Source: Stachybotrys elegans
Taxonomy: Eukaryota; Ascomycota; Sordariomycetes; Hypocreales; Stachybotryaceae
Direction: 5' to 3'
NCBI GenBank assembly: GCA_020746835.1
Contig: JAGPNK010000026.1
Location: forward strand, 206,671-270,670
Length of the DNA: 64,000 nt
Below the pieces are notes generated by a model, which saw nothing but the letters and a program-made list of their open reading frames with translations, made no database searches and was not told where the DNA came from. Both the position numbers and the translations under genes were made by a program. How positions within the stretch are numbered: position 1 is the first letter of the stretch; each line of letters begins with the position of its first letter. Shown here one piece after another: positions 1-12,589 of the stretch.

Positions 1-190
1 AGGCGAAGCGGCCGAAGCCCTCGGCGCCAGGGAAGGCGGAGGGAGCTGCTGCTTGACGCTCGGCGATGCGCGAGGGCTGGTCTGGAATTGCAGTCTGGGA
101 AGACGTTAGGGGGAGATGGGAGATGGGTGTTGGGTGGTTTACTCCAGTGACTAGAGCACCCAGCAGTGCGGTCAACAAGACGGTCTTCAT
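1..190 (-). CDS. Pectate lyase (PL1, plyC-like), N-terminal part only
   Basis: Only the 5' end is in the window; the gene runs off the left edge. Reading from the ATG at 190 gives a signal peptide (MKTVLLTALLGALVTG), then a 48 bp intron at 95-142 (GTAAAC...CCCAG), then a short pro-region with a possible Kex2-type site (ERQ) and the segment SAFPGAEGFGRFA. The AFPGAEGFG motif is the conserved start of the mature domain in fungal plyC-type pectate lyases, which cleave polygalacturonate by beta-elimination outside the cell. The intron length is a multiple of three, so the frame also stays open unspliced, but splicing gives the cleaner signal peptide. Catalytic residues lie outside the window and cannot be checked. 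It is divergent from the DUF6536 gene, with about 1.6 kb between. Confidence 0.75.
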   Translation of the reverse strand, partial: MKTVLLTALLGALVTGVNHPTPISHLPLTSSQTAIPDQPSRIAERQAAAPSAFPGAEGFGRFA

Positions 191-1756
191 GGTGGAATAA
201 CGAGAGGCTTCTGTTGATGATGCATGCGATCTGTGAGAAGTTGTCGCAAGGGGTATCGGGAAAGGGAAGAGACAAGCGTTTCACCCAGAGATGCTATTCC
301 ATTAAGAGTCTGCTTTGGCCCGGAGAAGCCTCCGCGGAGGTTGGATTCGGCGCTGTACCAGACTCTTTGCATCGTTCTGTTTTCGGGACATCTCCAATTT
401 CCTCCAATGCCGGGCGCCGTGTTTCAGAGGGGAAGGTGAGGGAACCGTACCCTTGGGGTTGCGGTCCCGTTGGCATGTCCGATTGGTGGAACGAGAGGGA
501 TGAGGTTGTTGGAGATGGACTCCCCGTGACCCTGAAGACAGGGTGCTAGGCCAAAGCGGAACGAGGCTGGGGTTGATGAGGGGGAGGGCCTGCGAACCAG
601 ATTATCACTCTACTCGTTTAGAAGTATAGCATGGTATTGCCGGTACTTGTGCGACTCGGGCTGCATGTGGAGGATGTCCAGCTACCAGAAATATAAATAA
701 AGCGAGCATAGATTTGAGACTTGCAGGGAGTCATTTGACATCCCAGTTTGCAATTGCATGATCTATTTCTTGATATGACATCGCCTTCCTACCAGGCTGT
801 ATTATAAGCTGATGGGAATTGCAGTAAATACTACACCATGTCAGATTTTCATCCAACCAGAGAGACTCCATTCTGATTCTCGTTGCGTAGGTCTAGCAAG
901 AAATAATGCGCTTAACAAAACGTGTACTCGGGAACAAACTGCCCCTATAAAGCTGAGACTGGAGGTAAGTCAAGCATTCTCGAGAACAGGATACCCCAAA
1001 GCAAAAGTTACAAGCGGACTACAAGATGAAGAGTAAGCAAGACTCAAATTTGGACCATTAGCCGAAACTGATCACACGTTCTCCAAGATGGATAACTAGG
1101 GGTGCGCTACAGACATGGATAAAAGGCAACGGATGGTATGGGCAAACTGACAGGGAGAACCGCAGCTGAAACGTGGAAGGGCGAGAGAAAAGGGCTGTGT
1201 AATTGCTAGGTATGTATATATGACGACGAGGAGGAGGATGAGGCATAAGATAATGGTTGGCTGTGCAGCCCAACCCCCCCTTCTCTAATCTGAGCTGTGT
1301 TCACTCCGCCACGCGTGTGTAACCTACCGATGAGGCGCAGGTGAATCATTGAATCACAATCTCCTAGCAAGTGACGCCTCACCCGGAACTTATTGTTCTA
1401 TAAACTGACCGAAAGGCACCGACTTTTAGAGAGAATATGTGACCTTGACTTAGACCAAGACCGTGTCGTGTCACAACATTGACTCTTGAACAATGTATAA
1501 GGGTTTGTCACATATCCTATTCACATTGCAACGGACCGCCCAATTTCATTTATTTTTTTACTTATTTCTTCTGTTCAATTTCCTTTGATCTCTATACACC
1601 ATATCGCTTTGTTGTCTGACTCTGTTCTTGGTCCTGTGGGCAGCAGGGCAACCATCACTGTGCGCAAACACTATTGTTCTTTTTTCCTCACTGCATGCCG
1701 GTCTATCATATACCACATAGACGCCAGAAATACTCGCTTTAACCAAGAGACAAAAA
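191..1756. other. Intergenic region, divergent promoters
   Basis: About 1.57 kb between the two divergent starts at 190 and 1757. I see no recognisable gene, RNA or repeat. The 250 bases before 1757 are AT- and pyrimidine-rich, with several CTTTT runs, as in fungal promoters. Short open frames here show no family features and are treated as chance. Confidence 0.6.
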
Positions 1757-3927
1757 ATGACTGCTGATGCCGAGCAACGGCCTGACTCGCGTCTCCTTCC
1801 TGGGTCTAAAGATCTTTCTCGAATTCGAAAGCTGAAAGCCAGATTCGGAGCATGGAGAGTAACAGTCTCCTTAGGTGTGCTCACAGCGTGCCTCGTTCTT
1901 GCGGCAAACGTAGCACTTGCTGTCTGGACTGTGCAGCACTCGGCAGGGTATGAATCGGGAACGTCTATAGTATTTGAGGGTGAGTAGCGCGACTTGTCCG
2001 CACCAATGTGTTTACTCGCTCTAACCCCCCCTCTATCAAGGCTCCTGCGAGGACAGCGAGCAAGCCACAAAATGGCCCCATCTTGCTATCAATTTCCTTT
2101 CAACACTGCTTCTCGGAGCAAGCAACAATTGCGCCCAGATACTTGTCGCACCTACTCGACAAGATGTAGACAAAGCACACGCCAAAGGCAGGTGGCTGGA
2201 TATTGGGGTACCTAGCGTGCGAAATATTCGTCATATCCCCTCCTGGCGGTCCATTTTGTGTTTATTTCTCTTTCTTAGCTCTGTACCCCTGCACATGGTG
2301 TAAGTCAAATCATTTCCTTTGATTACACGCCCTGGCTTATTTAACTAATGGTCGAATAAAGCTATAACTCTGTGATACTTCAAGGTATAAGCTGGATAGA
2401 GTATGATGCTATACTTGTCACCGAAGATTTTGTCAAGGGGGGCTCGTTGGGCAATTACTACATGAATTGGGCAACAGGGAAGACATTGCAGGCATCTGCA
2501 GTGGCGAAGAATCTCACACGACTCGAAAATGCTGAATGCCTTCAAATATTCGGCCAAGAGATGTATCAGACATCGTGGAGTGCTCTGGTGGTTGTGACAT
2601 CTACCAGCTCTACCGACGGCAGCCTAGCCAATGAATTTGGCCCGGGCCTCGACGGTGGGCTCTGCGGTGACAGCCAGTCGTACAGGTGCAATGTCCTCAA
2701 CGACAATGGAGTCACGACATGGACACTAGAAAACATGCCGTTATGTCACTGGGCCGGCTGCAACAGCCCCCCCAAGGTGTCGATTGCTTATTGTCTGGCC
2801 CAACACGTACATCCACGATGCGCAATCTATGTCAGCCTGACACTCCTATACGTTGTGATTGCCTTCAACCTCACCAAGATCTGTTGTCTCGTTCTCGCGC
2901 TATTTGGGCATAAATCTCTGCCACTGTTAACTGTCGGCGACGCAATTGCTTCGTTTCTCAACCACCCGGATCCCGCGACTGCCAATACAGGGCCCATTTC
3001 AAAAAACATCTTTCAGGAAAAAACTCGTCAGTTCGCGGTCCCCGTTGGGCATACATTCCGATCCACGCCTCATCACTGGGCAAACGCCATTAGCAAGTCT
3101 CGATGGGTTACATGCATGGCACTGTAAGTAAAGCACATCTTATTCCATAATGCCCAGCTAACGAGAAGGCTTCATCCAGATGCGCCATTCTCTGGTGTTC
3201 AGGAGCTGCACTTCTTGTTCCTGCCGGACGTACTCACACGTTATCATTCAAGGAAAGCTTCAGCGGGAGTCCAACAGAACAAATATATCTCCCCAACGGC
3301 ATATCATTTATCCTCGCCGTACTTCTAAGCAACACGCCGCAAATCCTTGTCAGCTTTGTCTATTTGTTTTATAACAACATATTTACTTGCATGGTCCTTG
3401 CATATGAATACGGCCGTTTTGCATCAACCTGCAAACCACTACGAGTCAGTCAGCCGTGTCTCTATGGATATCAACGATCATCATTTTGGCTACAGCTACC
3501 CTACCACTATATTATACCTATGATGGTTACTACTACGTTCCTGCATTGGACAATTTCCCGAAGTTTATATATAATCCAGCTGACAGTGTACTACGCAAAT
3601 ATGAGCAGGAATGATGAATATTCATATGACGGCCTGGGGTATTCGTTTTATGCTATCGTTGTATCTCTATGTTTGGGTGGAGCAATGATATTAGCCTTGC
3701 TAGGACTCTCTCGTCGAAAACTACACCCTGGAATACCCGTTGCGGCCTCATGTTCACTAGCCATAAGTGCAGCAACTCATGCCGCACAAAATGAGCTAGA
3801 CGCAGCCGTCTTGCCTATTCAGTATGGGGTTGTCATATCTAGTGGGGAGGAGGAAGAAGGTCGAACACAGATTGGCTTTTCAAGTAGGCTTGTTGAAAGT
3901 CTGGTTGACGGCAAAGTCTACAGATAG
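1757..3927 (+). CDS. DUF6536 multi-pass membrane protein
   Basis: Four exons are supported by splice sites: 1757-1979, 2041-2299, 2362-3123 and 3180-3927, giving 663 aa. All three introns are 56-62 bp with GTGAGT or GTAAGT donors. The N-terminus (RLLPGSKDLSRIRKLKARFG, then AWRVTV and a hydrophobic helix at about residues 34-58) and the downstream motif GRWLDIGVPSVRNIRHI match the fungal DUF6536 family. The part encoded by the last exon (QILVSFVYLFYNNIFTCM, then LQLPYHYIIPMMV) also fits, with several more predicted membrane spans. The family's biochemical role is unknown; it is probably a plasma- or endomembrane protein. Length is near the family norm (about 650-750 aa) and no stop or frameshift was seen, so the gene looks intact. 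The acidic tail (SSGEEEEGR) is presumably cytosolic. Confidence 0.85.
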
Positions 3928-4834
3928 AGTAGAGAAGAAGTATATAAGACCCGGCTTCAAGGTGGTGGTATCCTTATTTATCCCCGATTTTTGCGATTAT
4001 CTGCTATCATGTATGGACTTTACATAGTCTTCATTATCAGAGGGGACTTCTAGAAGCCACTAGTTGTTATCCCAATGATATATTTTTATAGACACGCCAT
4101 CTTGAACAAGCGTAAATCCCCTCAAGCAACTAAGTTACATGGAATTTTCACGCCACCTTGCAGAGCTATAGCTGTTTCTCCTCGCATGTTTTCTTCTTGT
4201 CTTATCCTATCTAGTCTCAGCGAGATAGCGCTGCACGTAGCAAAGTCCTGTCATACCGCCCGGTTTGTCACGTTTGACGAATAGTCCATCTTCTCAGATG
4301 CTGGAACTTGGGCATACCTGTTGGGATATCCCGATTTATGGTGATAAACCCGTAACAGTCTTATACTCATGGCGAGGAGCTGGCGTAAAGAAAGGATCAA
4401 AGCACCCATCTCGGTTTTCTTGATTAGGCAGGTCCAGCAAGCACTGGTAATATCTGCGCAGTTAGGAGTCCCTTGTAGAATGCATCCAAGGGTAGACATA
4501 TGAATCGGGCCCGAAGAGGGTGTCCGGGCCGCAGGAAGGGGAAAAGGGGTGGGGGTTCATCATACAGGCGCATCCTTCAAATACAAGCCGCCGAGGTACT
4601 AAAGCACCCTGGTACATTGTTTCGTTAGTCCCTCGCGTAGGCAACGGAATGGGGAATTGATGACACTCCCCCGGCTACCCATCCATCCATATTCCACCCC
4701 CTCATCACCAAACTCAACTCAAGACGCAGCCCAGCCCGCCCAGTCATTTACCCTTATAAGCAACCATGCGGCCACTTCTTCACGCAGCTCTTCCACTTAG
4801 GTTCTGGTAGATCTTGGACACGCCGCATTCCAAG
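3928..4834. other. Intergenic region upstream of FAD oxidase
   Basis: About 0.9 kb between tandem genes. No conserved coding frame was recognised. A TATAAG-like element lies at 4755-4760, about 75-80 bp before the proposed oxidase start, and a short upstream ORF lies at 4766-4810. Confidence 0.5.
4766..4810 (+). promoter_or_regulatory. Upstream ORF (14 codons) before FAD oxidase
   Basis: An ATG at 4766 opens a 14-codon frame ending in TAG at 4808-4810, 24 bp before the proposed oxidase start. It could dampen translation of the oxidase. Its peptide (MRPLLHAALPLRFW) is hydrophobic enough to resemble a signal peptide, but I found no GT-AG pair joining it in frame to the oxidase, so I treat it as a uORF. 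Confidence 0.3.
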
Positions 4835-6385
4835 ATGCCAATCTCACTCGCGGTCATATGTGTACGTCGGAGCGCCTATCCCTACCCACACGTTGCTGAC
4901 ATTCTATCTTGGGGCTCGATTGAAGTGCAGCGCCTTGCTTTCGGCAACGGAGGTGGGAAATGTTTACTTGCCAGGCAGTCTGGGCTACACCAACTCCCTG
5001 GGTTCCTACTACTCCCAGCAAGCAGCTGCACTCTCGCCAAGCTGCATCGCCGCGCCCACCTCTGCTGAACAGGTCTCGGTCATTGTCAGGGCCCTGGTTG
5101 GAAATGACTGTCGGTTTGCCGTCCGATCAGGCGGGCATACGATGCACGCTGGCTCAGCCAATATAGCCTGTGGAGTGACGGTCGACCTGCAAGGGCTCGA
5201 TTCTATCGAGCTCAACCAAGACGAATCGATTGCTTCCATCGGGCCTGGCGCTACCTGGGGCCAGGTCTACCAGACTCTGGACCCGTTGGGATTGACGGTC
5301 CTGGGAGGCCGTGACGCTACTGTTGGCGTCGCAGGCCTCACACTCGGAGGCGGCATCTCCTGGCTGAGCCCACGATACGGCTGGGCTTGCGACATGGTGC
5401 AGCGCTTTCAGATTGTTCTTGCCGACGGCACCATCGCCACCGTGGACGACGAGACCAGGCCCGACTTGCTCTTTGCACTTCGCGGTGGCTCCAACAACTT
5501 CGGCATCGTTACCCGCTTTGACTTCAAGACAATCGAGCATGGCCAGATGCTCGGTGGCCTCAATCTCTACGACGTTTCCACGATCGATAGGTTCAACAAA
5601 GAGGTTGTTGGCATAGCCACTGGCGCGTATGACGAGTACGCCACATTCTTCGCCACCTATTCTTACACGTCTTCCACTGGGTCTGCGTTGGTCATTACGC
5701 CTACCTACACGAAACCCGTCGCCAACCCTTCAGTTTTTGAGGGAATCAGGAGCCTCCCCACGCTCTTTAGCACTGTCCGCATCACCAACATGTCCGACCT
5801 GATTACATCTTCATCAAACGACGGGGTCGGCCGACGGTTAGTACTTCGTTTACTATTCCTGGATTGTAAAGGACGAGCTAACGTATTCTATGCAGCAATC
5901 TGTTCCGAACCACTACTTTTGCAGCCAACGAAGACGTCCTCAAAGCCGTCTACAGCTACTGGCAGGAAAGTGTCTCTCGCCTAGCTGGGATAGAGGGTCT
6001 AAGCTACCTCATGCTCATGCAACCATTGCCTCGTGTCTTTTACCAGCGCCATGCAAGTACCAATGCTCTGGGATTACAAGACAGGAATGAGGATCTAATG
6101 ATTGCTCTAATATGGCCAACCTGGGATGATCCGGCTGATAATGAGCTGGTCACGCAGGAGACGGATATCCTGATAGAGAAGATTGAGCTCGAGGCCAAGC
6201 GGTTGAATGCCTTTGATGGCTTCAAGTACTTGAACTACGCTGCTCAGGATCAGGATCCGCTTGCAAGCTACGGACAGGAGAATGTCAAGCGACTGAAGGA
6301 GATACAACAAAAGTACGATCCACATGGTGTTTTCACCAAGAATATGCCGGGCGGGTTCAAGCTATCGAACGTCAATGCCGCATAG
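4835..6385 (+). CDS. FAD-linked oxidoreductase, berberine bridge enzyme-like
   Basis: Three exons (4835-4861, 4926-5836, 5896-6385) give 475 aa; the introns are 64 and 59 bp. This is a PCMH-type FAD oxidase of the BBE family, which oxidises alcohols, amines or sugars and is common in secondary-metabolite clusters. The FAD-attachment histidine is His80 in SGGHTMH. The glycine-rich GVAGLTLGGGISWLS follows, and the BBE C-terminal signature KYDPHGVFTKNMPGGF is present. The cysteine that forms the second covalent FAD bond in bicovalent members is absent: the position corresponding to GxCPTVG reads GRDATVG (Asp139), so a His-only flavin link is inferred. The start is the least certain part: exon 1 (MPISLAVIC) joins in phase 0 and makes a short hydrophobic leader. 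Convergent with the PTH11-like gene, 162 bp apart. Confidence 0.85.
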
Positions 6386-6547
6386 GTCAAGATATCAGTT
6401 CAACATTCATAATCGCTCCTGGTGTTGGTTGATTCATCACCTCATTTGGTACAGAGTTCATGAACATAGTTAGATCTAGGAATGGTACACCACGCTAATT
6501 TACTTTCATCCCAGTATTAATTGAAACATTTTCATCCATTCGTTCCC

Positions 6548-8027
6548 TCATTTTACCATGTTCTTGTGATATTCAACATCTACGGATCGAAGCTCTGAAT
6601 AGCGAGACATTTCCATGCCTGCGGTCATGGCGGCATCGGTCCGCGGGCGTCTGCCACCTCTGATAATGGATATCAACGTGCCCAAGGTGCCCTTTTCTAC
6701 GATTGGGAGTTCGCCACTGCTTTCTGGTACTCCATCAGATTTGGCAGTTCTCTGACTGTCAGTGTGGACAGTACCAGTGGCAGAAGAGATCAGAGATTCT
6801 CTCCATGAGCTCAGTATAGACCGTGACCGAAGAATTGCGCTCCTAAGTGTAGTGAAGACGACTGGTATACAGGCGCAAAAGAGGCCAATGTTGACTTCGG
6901 TAACCCTGAGAAGCGGTTAGATTAAGAGTATGATGGCCAGGAGTCAATACGTACGAAAAGGCATATGCTGACATTGTTATCCAGAACGAATCGACGGAGT
7001 TTGCCTGATACAGACGGACTCTAGCGACCACACCCGCTACCGACAGAGCACAAATTCTGAGAGAAGTCAATTAGTCGATATCGGCATACGGTTTAAGTGA
7101 ATCTTACAAAAGCCCAGTCAAGAAGAGTGCAGAAACAGCAAACTTTTTCCTTGTAGACATCTCAAGCATTGAAACAGCGGCCAGAGGGATCCCGAGCAGA
7201 TAGAAATCAGTGAAGCTGTTGACGACACTGATGGAGATGGCCAGGGCGGGAGCAGTCCTCCCAACCCTCTCGGTAAATGCAGGTGATACCCAGCCTCCGT
7301 CACCGACGTGCGGCACGGTGAAGTAGGTCCAGGAAACGAGGAGGGCGGAATAACTCGTCGCGATGAAGATGATACCTCCCCATATCATGAAAGTGCTTGT
7401 CGTGGACGGGTAGAATATACGCCGGTAGAGGAAGGACAGGGATATCTTCATGCAACTATGCGCAAAAAGATTTACCACTGCAATCGCAAAGGACTCCTAT
7501 ACGCGGTTAATGGAGATATCTGGGCTAGAGTCTGGATGGCACCTACTTCCAGAATAGAGGGCGTCATGACAGCTGCGACGGGGATATCCCAGGCGTGACG
7601 CCCAAGAACATCATTTTGTGCTAGCGATCCATGAGAAGTTGATTCAGGGTTCGAGATGAGTAAACTTACTGGTGACTAGCATCACAGCGGTATAGCCAAT
7701 AGCACCAAGCTGGGAAGCGATATAAGTCGTCTATCAAGAAAATCGCCGACAAGGAGAACTTACGCCCGCCGCAATCATGAAGTCTGCCATTCATTAGCAA
7801 GGACCGCGGCCCAGGCGCGAGTTAAACTTACAATCATCGGCGCCGAATCGTTGCCCCAGATGTATGCGCGTGTAGATGCGCAAAATGACTGAGAGGATAC
7901 CTATGGGGAACGTAATGTAGATGGCCAGTCTCGGCTGCCAGACCTGGGATGGAGGGTCGATGAAGTTGGAGTCAAGACCATCAGGAGGGTCTGTCAACGG
8001 AACTTGACTCAGGTCAGGAAAGCTCAT
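6548..8027 (-). CDS. PTH11-like rhodopsin-fold integral membrane protein
   Basis: Seven exons on the minus strand (8027-7832, 7783-7764, 7709-7670, 7620-7547, 7496-7108, 7056-6955, 6905-6548) give 392 aa; the six introns are 48-54 bp. Landmarks typical of the fungal rhodopsin-domain/PTH11 family follow in order: first helix with ILRIYTRIHLGQRFGADDY, then GRHAWDIP, a helix with CMKISLSFLYRRIF, GGWVSPAF, TDFYLLGIPLAAV, and VNIGLFCACIPVVFTTLR. A polar cytosolic tail ends in MVK. No CFEM domain is present. The family contains seven-helix surface sensors; no ligand can be inferred. The 20 bp exon 2 is tiny but keeps phase; an alternative acceptor would shorten intron 2 to 33 bp, also in frame, so that junction is less sure. 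Divergent from the P450 at 8675. Confidence 0.85.
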
Positions 8028-8674
8028 CTTTGCGACTCTGCCGTGAGTTCGGCTACACCTGTCGCTGGAATAACGCAGACTGGTGGTGAGGGGATGAGTG
8101 TGAGGGATACGGCGCAATGATGCTGAAGCTCGTGAGAGTGAGAGTGCGAGGGAACCTATATTTCCTACGCCCTCCTCCTCAGCTCTGATGCTGCTGTCAT
8201 GCTGGATTCAACCCACTCGCCGCTGACACTCGCCGCTGACACCCTACGGACGCAACAAGGATTCGGCGACATTAACTTGTCCGAGGTGCACCCGTTATCT
8301 GTCCATTTTACCCAGCCAACCAAGTCTTCTGGGCATAAGCCTTGTGTTACATTGGCACAAAGTCTTTCCTGATAGGTGTCATGGTGGGCCTACCTAGCTT
8401 CTTCTCATTTACTGTTGCTTACTGAGATGTATGCAGGGAAGAGCGCCACGTAGGAGGATGTACATAAAGTTTCCGTATTCAACCAAGCCCCATGGCCAAT
8501 GCGACCTTGTATTACTTGTGAGTTGGGCCTCCTTGGTATTGCAAGATGTGACCCATCTCACGCAGAAAAAAAAAACCAAGGGGGCATAAAGATGGTGCAT
8601 ATCCTCTGAGCCGTAGTCTTGATGCATCATCGCTGGTCTGATAGACCAGTTATGTGAATGCGCGAATCGTCGCA
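8028..8674. promoter_or_regulatory. Shared promoter region between PTH11-like gene and P450
   Basis: 647 bp between divergent start codons. No coding frame was recognised. The repeated 13-mer-like stretch CGCTGACACTCGCCGCTGAC at 8220-8240 is a short local duplication. An A-run lies at 8567-8576. Co-regulation of the two genes is possible but unproven. Confidence 0.4.
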
Positions 8675-10429
8675 ATGGTTTCTGCTGTCCTCCTAGACCA
8701 CCTCCCTGGCTCTTCCGCCGGGCTGCGACTTGCATATGTCTTTGTAGCAGCTATTTTCTTCTCAATTCTCCGTTACGTGGTGACCGTGGCTCAGTTTCGT
8801 GCCACCAAGAATGGCATCTCGAAACAACACCCTCCTCTTATCCCGCATGTGGTGCCTGTGCTTGGAACCGTACCTCTCGGCCTCGTCCTAAACCCACTGA
8901 ACTATGTGCAGACGTGCGTCAGGCCGCCTGTCACACGAAAAATATACTGACTCTACATAGCTTCACTGCATTTTGGCAACGCCAGCCCGTACGCGTCAGG
9001 TCTTTCTTCCAGGACATTTACGTTGTCCAAGGAGCTGGTCATCTTACAAGCATGCTCAAGCAGCATTCAATCTCGTCATTCCCAGTCCACAAATACATAA
9101 TGGCCAATATATTCCTGCTCCCCAAGGCGGCACTGGACACACACGCCAAGGATAACTCGGGCCCAAGTCCGAAACCACATCTAGAGAGCACGGTAGAGCA
9201 CAGGAACCGCCTCGAGTTCCATCTGCGCAACTCTTTTCATGAGTTCCTTTTAGGTCCGGGGCAAGCATCGCTCCTAAAGAGGGTTTGCCGCACGGCAACA
9301 TCCCGCATATCCTCTCTGGATGTCGGCCAAGAGTGGACACATGTCCCAGACCTTGTGCGTCTCTTTAAGCATCATCTTACAGCGGCATCAGTCGACGCCC
9401 TGACGGGGCCTATGATTATGGAGCAGAACCCTGCCTTCCCAGAAGACCTATGGTCTATTGAGGAGTATGGCATAAGGTTTCTTCTCAAGATCCCTATCTT
9501 TGACCAGAAACCCTACCAGAGTCGGGAACGCGCCATAGAAGCAGTCTACAGCTGGCAAACATGGGCTCGCAACAACTTCACCCCCGAGTCCGTCGATGAA
9601 GACGGCAACGACCCATTTTGGGGCTGCTCCTTTTTCCGAAAGAGGGATGTCATGTTCTCAGACATGGATGGCTTTTGTTCCCGCGCAAAAGCGAGTGTAG
9701 AACTCGCCGTTATTTGGGCGTATGTTGAAACCACCCTCTCTTCATAAGGTTCGCTTGGCTCACCAAATTCATAGCGCACAAATCAACGCCGTAATGTCGT
9801 CATTCTGGATTGTTCTGGAAACATTCCTCAACCCCGAATATCTTCAACTTGTCAGAGAAGAAGTACAGCCCTGCGTTCAAGCCGGACCAGACGGAAACCC
9901 GCAGATAGACTCGGCCAAGTTGGCACGCCAGCCATTTCTACAAGCCATGCTTTCCGAGAGCCTAAGACTCCATGTTCATGGATTCTTCGCCCGCTACCCT
10001 ACCCGCAAGGATATCACGGTTAACGGCTGGGACATTCCCAAGGATCACATCTGCATTGCCAGCAGTACACCTGCTCATATGGACCCCGATTTCTGGTGCG
10101 CGGGCGCGGCTTCGGCTCATCCAGTCGACGAGTTCTGGCCGTGGCGGTTCCTGAAGAAGGATGCAGTGACGGGGGAGTTGCAATTCTCGCTCGAGGGAAC
10201 CGAAGGTTACTTGGTCCCCTTTGGAGTTGGTCCACACGCTTGTCCAGGACGGACGTATGCCAAGCGTCTGAACCTCCTCACGCTCGCGCTCATGGTGACC
10301 CTCTATGACTGCGATGTGCTGGCATCAAACGAGCAGTTGAAGATGAATGGCAAGAAGTTCCCAGCCGGAGCGCTTACCCCGTGCGACGTGGTTCCAGTCA
10401 GGATGCGGCGGAGGCAATATAGTCCTTGA
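8675..10429 (+). CDS. Cytochrome P450 (CYP7/CYP8-like fungal type)
   Basis: Three exons (8675-8913, 8961-9719, 9775-10429) give 550 aa; introns are 47 and 55 bp with GTGCGT and GTATGT donors. An N-terminal membrane anchor (about residues 15-32) is followed by a proline-rich hinge (KQHPPLIPHVVPVLG). The I-helix reads WAAQINAVMSSFWIVLETF; it lacks the usual acidic-Thr pair and instead has an N-x-x-x-S-x-F-W pattern typical of CYP7/CYP8-like enzymes. The ExxR motif is ESLR (about residue 394), then a PERF-like EFWPWRF, then the haem loop VPFGVGPHACPGRTYA with Cys489. All core elements are intact, so a functional ER-bound monooxygenase is expected; the substrate is unknown. Neighbours are an FAD oxidase, a glycosyltransferase and a second P450 of similar type. 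Confidence 0.9.
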
Positions 10430-10923
10430 GGGGAATGTTGCTCGATCATTCGAGTCGCTTGTTTTTGCTTTCCACGGCGGGAATTTCGAGAGGTGTTCGT
10501 TCATCTTCCGGGGAGTCAAATATATCATGGGGCGGCTTCTAAAAACCAATACGTAGCTTCTCTAAGACGACTTGAATCGTCACTACCGTAATACTATTAT
10601 GAAGCAATCTTGAGGAGTTCTTTGCCTTCGCCACATAATGTAGCCTCTTGTTTGTAGCATTGTAGAGCCAAAAGACTGACGCGTTCTGCAACATGTAGCC
10701 GACTCCTCCCCGATCTATGTAGGGGTTGCTGTTGGTCTCGCCACGACATGGTGCATCTAAATTTAGTTCGCCTTGGATGTTTGTTGGTCGGCTACGTGTT
10801 ACTGTAGTATTTGGATGTTCTTGCAGCATAAGCGGGGTTAGCAGTGATCAGCCCCTTTACAGGCGAATATTTAATGCCGACCATGACCCCCTCCGTGCCA
10901 GGTGAACATACTGATCCGTAATC
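10430..10923. other. Intergenic region between P450 and glycosyltransferase
   Basis: 494 bp. No conserved coding frame was recognised. It holds the P450 3' UTR/terminator and the glycosyltransferase promoter; I see no convincing TATA box. Confidence 0.4.
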
Positions 10924-12589
10924 ATGTTGGGTCGACTCCCCCTCCTGGTGACGGTAGTCTTCGCTATCGTTGCCGTACTTCTCTCTCGACGATCCCCATC
11001 CGAGCCACCCACAGTCACAGCAGGCCGCAAGAATACCGTGCTGTTCCTTACGGCAGAAGCAAGCGGCCTATCCAACGCACATGTAGCTGTCAGCGCGGCA
11101 TTGCTGGAACACTACCCCGCCATCGAGGTCCATTATGCATCATTCTCCAAACTTGAGGCTAAAATCGCTCGCATTTCATCTCTGACGCGTGCCAAATACC
11201 CTACGTCAGGAGCAAATCCTATTTACTGGCATGGGCTGCCGGGACCTGGTATTCTCGATGTTTTTGCGAGGCACTGGGGCGACACTGATGGAATGATACA
11301 TGATCTGGGAGCCAAGGATTACGACAGGAGAATAGAGGACATCGCATTTACCCTATCCCCATGGGAGGTCGAGGAACACTGGACCATATACGAAGCAATC
11401 ACCGACCTGGTCGACGAGATTGATCCAGCAATTATCATTCTTGATAACATGTTAGTCCCCGCCAAAGACTTTGCAAGCAACAACAATCGCCGCGTCGTCA
11501 GTGTTTGTCCAAATGGCCTTACGGAGTTGATTGCGGTTGATCAGCCCTGGGCTGCCATGCTGTGGAAATACCCTACGTACGTCTTGTCCCAGCTTGATTC
11601 TGCTATCCTTGCTGACAAAGTGATAGCCCTTCTACCGGAATTCCATTCCCTGTGCGATGGAAAGACATACCTACCAACATATACCTGCATCTCAAACTTG
11701 TCTGGCGTCTTCTCACCTCGCCCATGCTGTCATCCAAGCGCCAATACCTCATCAACAAGGGGATAGCCAATCCCTTTCCGCTCAGTTTTGTAGTGAAAGA
11801 TGCGCCTTTGCTTATCTCCACAATCCCTGAGGCAGACTTACCAATGGACATCATGCCGCCTCACGTCAAGGTTTGTGGACCACTCGCGATTGACATCACC
11901 CCGGCAGAAGATTTGGAGCAGATAGCGGTCTGGCTAAAGCAGGCTCCCACAGTACTCATTAATCTAGGGAGCATGTTCAAGTATAACGAACAGAGGGCAG
12001 CAGCTATGGCTGGCGCGGTTGCACAGCTTCTCAACGAACAAGACGTTCAAGTGCTCTGGAAATTCGAAAAGCTCGGCAATTATAACGATAGTGTGTTTGC
12101 CAGTGTTCGCAACTATATCGACTCAGACAGACTTAGGGTCGAGAGTTGGCTAGACGCAGACCCGATGGCCTTGCTCCGAACAGGTCATATAGTTCTGTCT
12201 GTACACCACGGAGGGGCGAATTGCTACCAGGAAGCAGTGCTGTACGTACCGAAAACTTGTCTATCATCTTGGAGGTCCTGGTTGCTAACGTGATACCCAG
12301 GGCTGGCGTCCCGCAACTTATTCTGCCGTTATGGTTTGATCTTTTTAATTTCGCCAAGGCCGCCGAGTACCGTGGAATCGGCATTTGGCCGGGAAAGGAT
12401 ATAGCCCCCAGATGGACGGTTGACTCCTTGTCCGATGGATTTCGTGCTGCCCTGACCGGGCCCAAAAGTGCCTCATTGAGGCAAAATGCGCAAAAGCTAG
12501 CCACGGTTGCTTCTTCCTACGGCGGGCCAAAAGCCGCGGCGGAAGTAATCGCGGCGATGGCATCTGATATCATACTTCCCGAAGCATAG
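10924..12589 (+). CDS. UDP-glycosyltransferase (GT1 family)
   Basis: Three exons (10924-11576, 11627-12241, 12301-12589) give 518 aa; the introns are 50 and 59 bp, both with GTACGT donors. The N-terminus is a hydrophobic anchor or signal (LPLLVTVVFAIVAVLL), followed by an acceptor-binding half starting NTVLFLTAEASGLSNAHV. The C-terminal half carries the UDP-sugar signature: VLINLGSMFKYNE, then HHGGANCYQEA at about residues 411-421 and GVPQLILPLWFDLFNFA. This enzyme transfers a sugar from a UDP donor to a small lipophilic acceptor such as a sterol or secondary metabolite. No breaks were seen. Its position downstream of a P450 and an FAD oxidase suggests a tailoring role. It converges with the AA9 gene, 236 bp away. 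Confidence 0.88.

Noticed and set aside
1558..2070. 170-codon minus-strand frame
   Set aside because: Antisense to exon 1 and intron 1 of the DUF6536 gene, with no family resemblance.
5154..5540. 128-codon antisense frame in the FAD oxidase
   Set aside because: Lies wholly within the FAD domain coding exon; a GC-composition shadow.
12133..12504. 123-codon antisense frame in the glycosyltransferase
   Set aside because: Covers the UDP-sugar motif exon on the other strand; no independent support.
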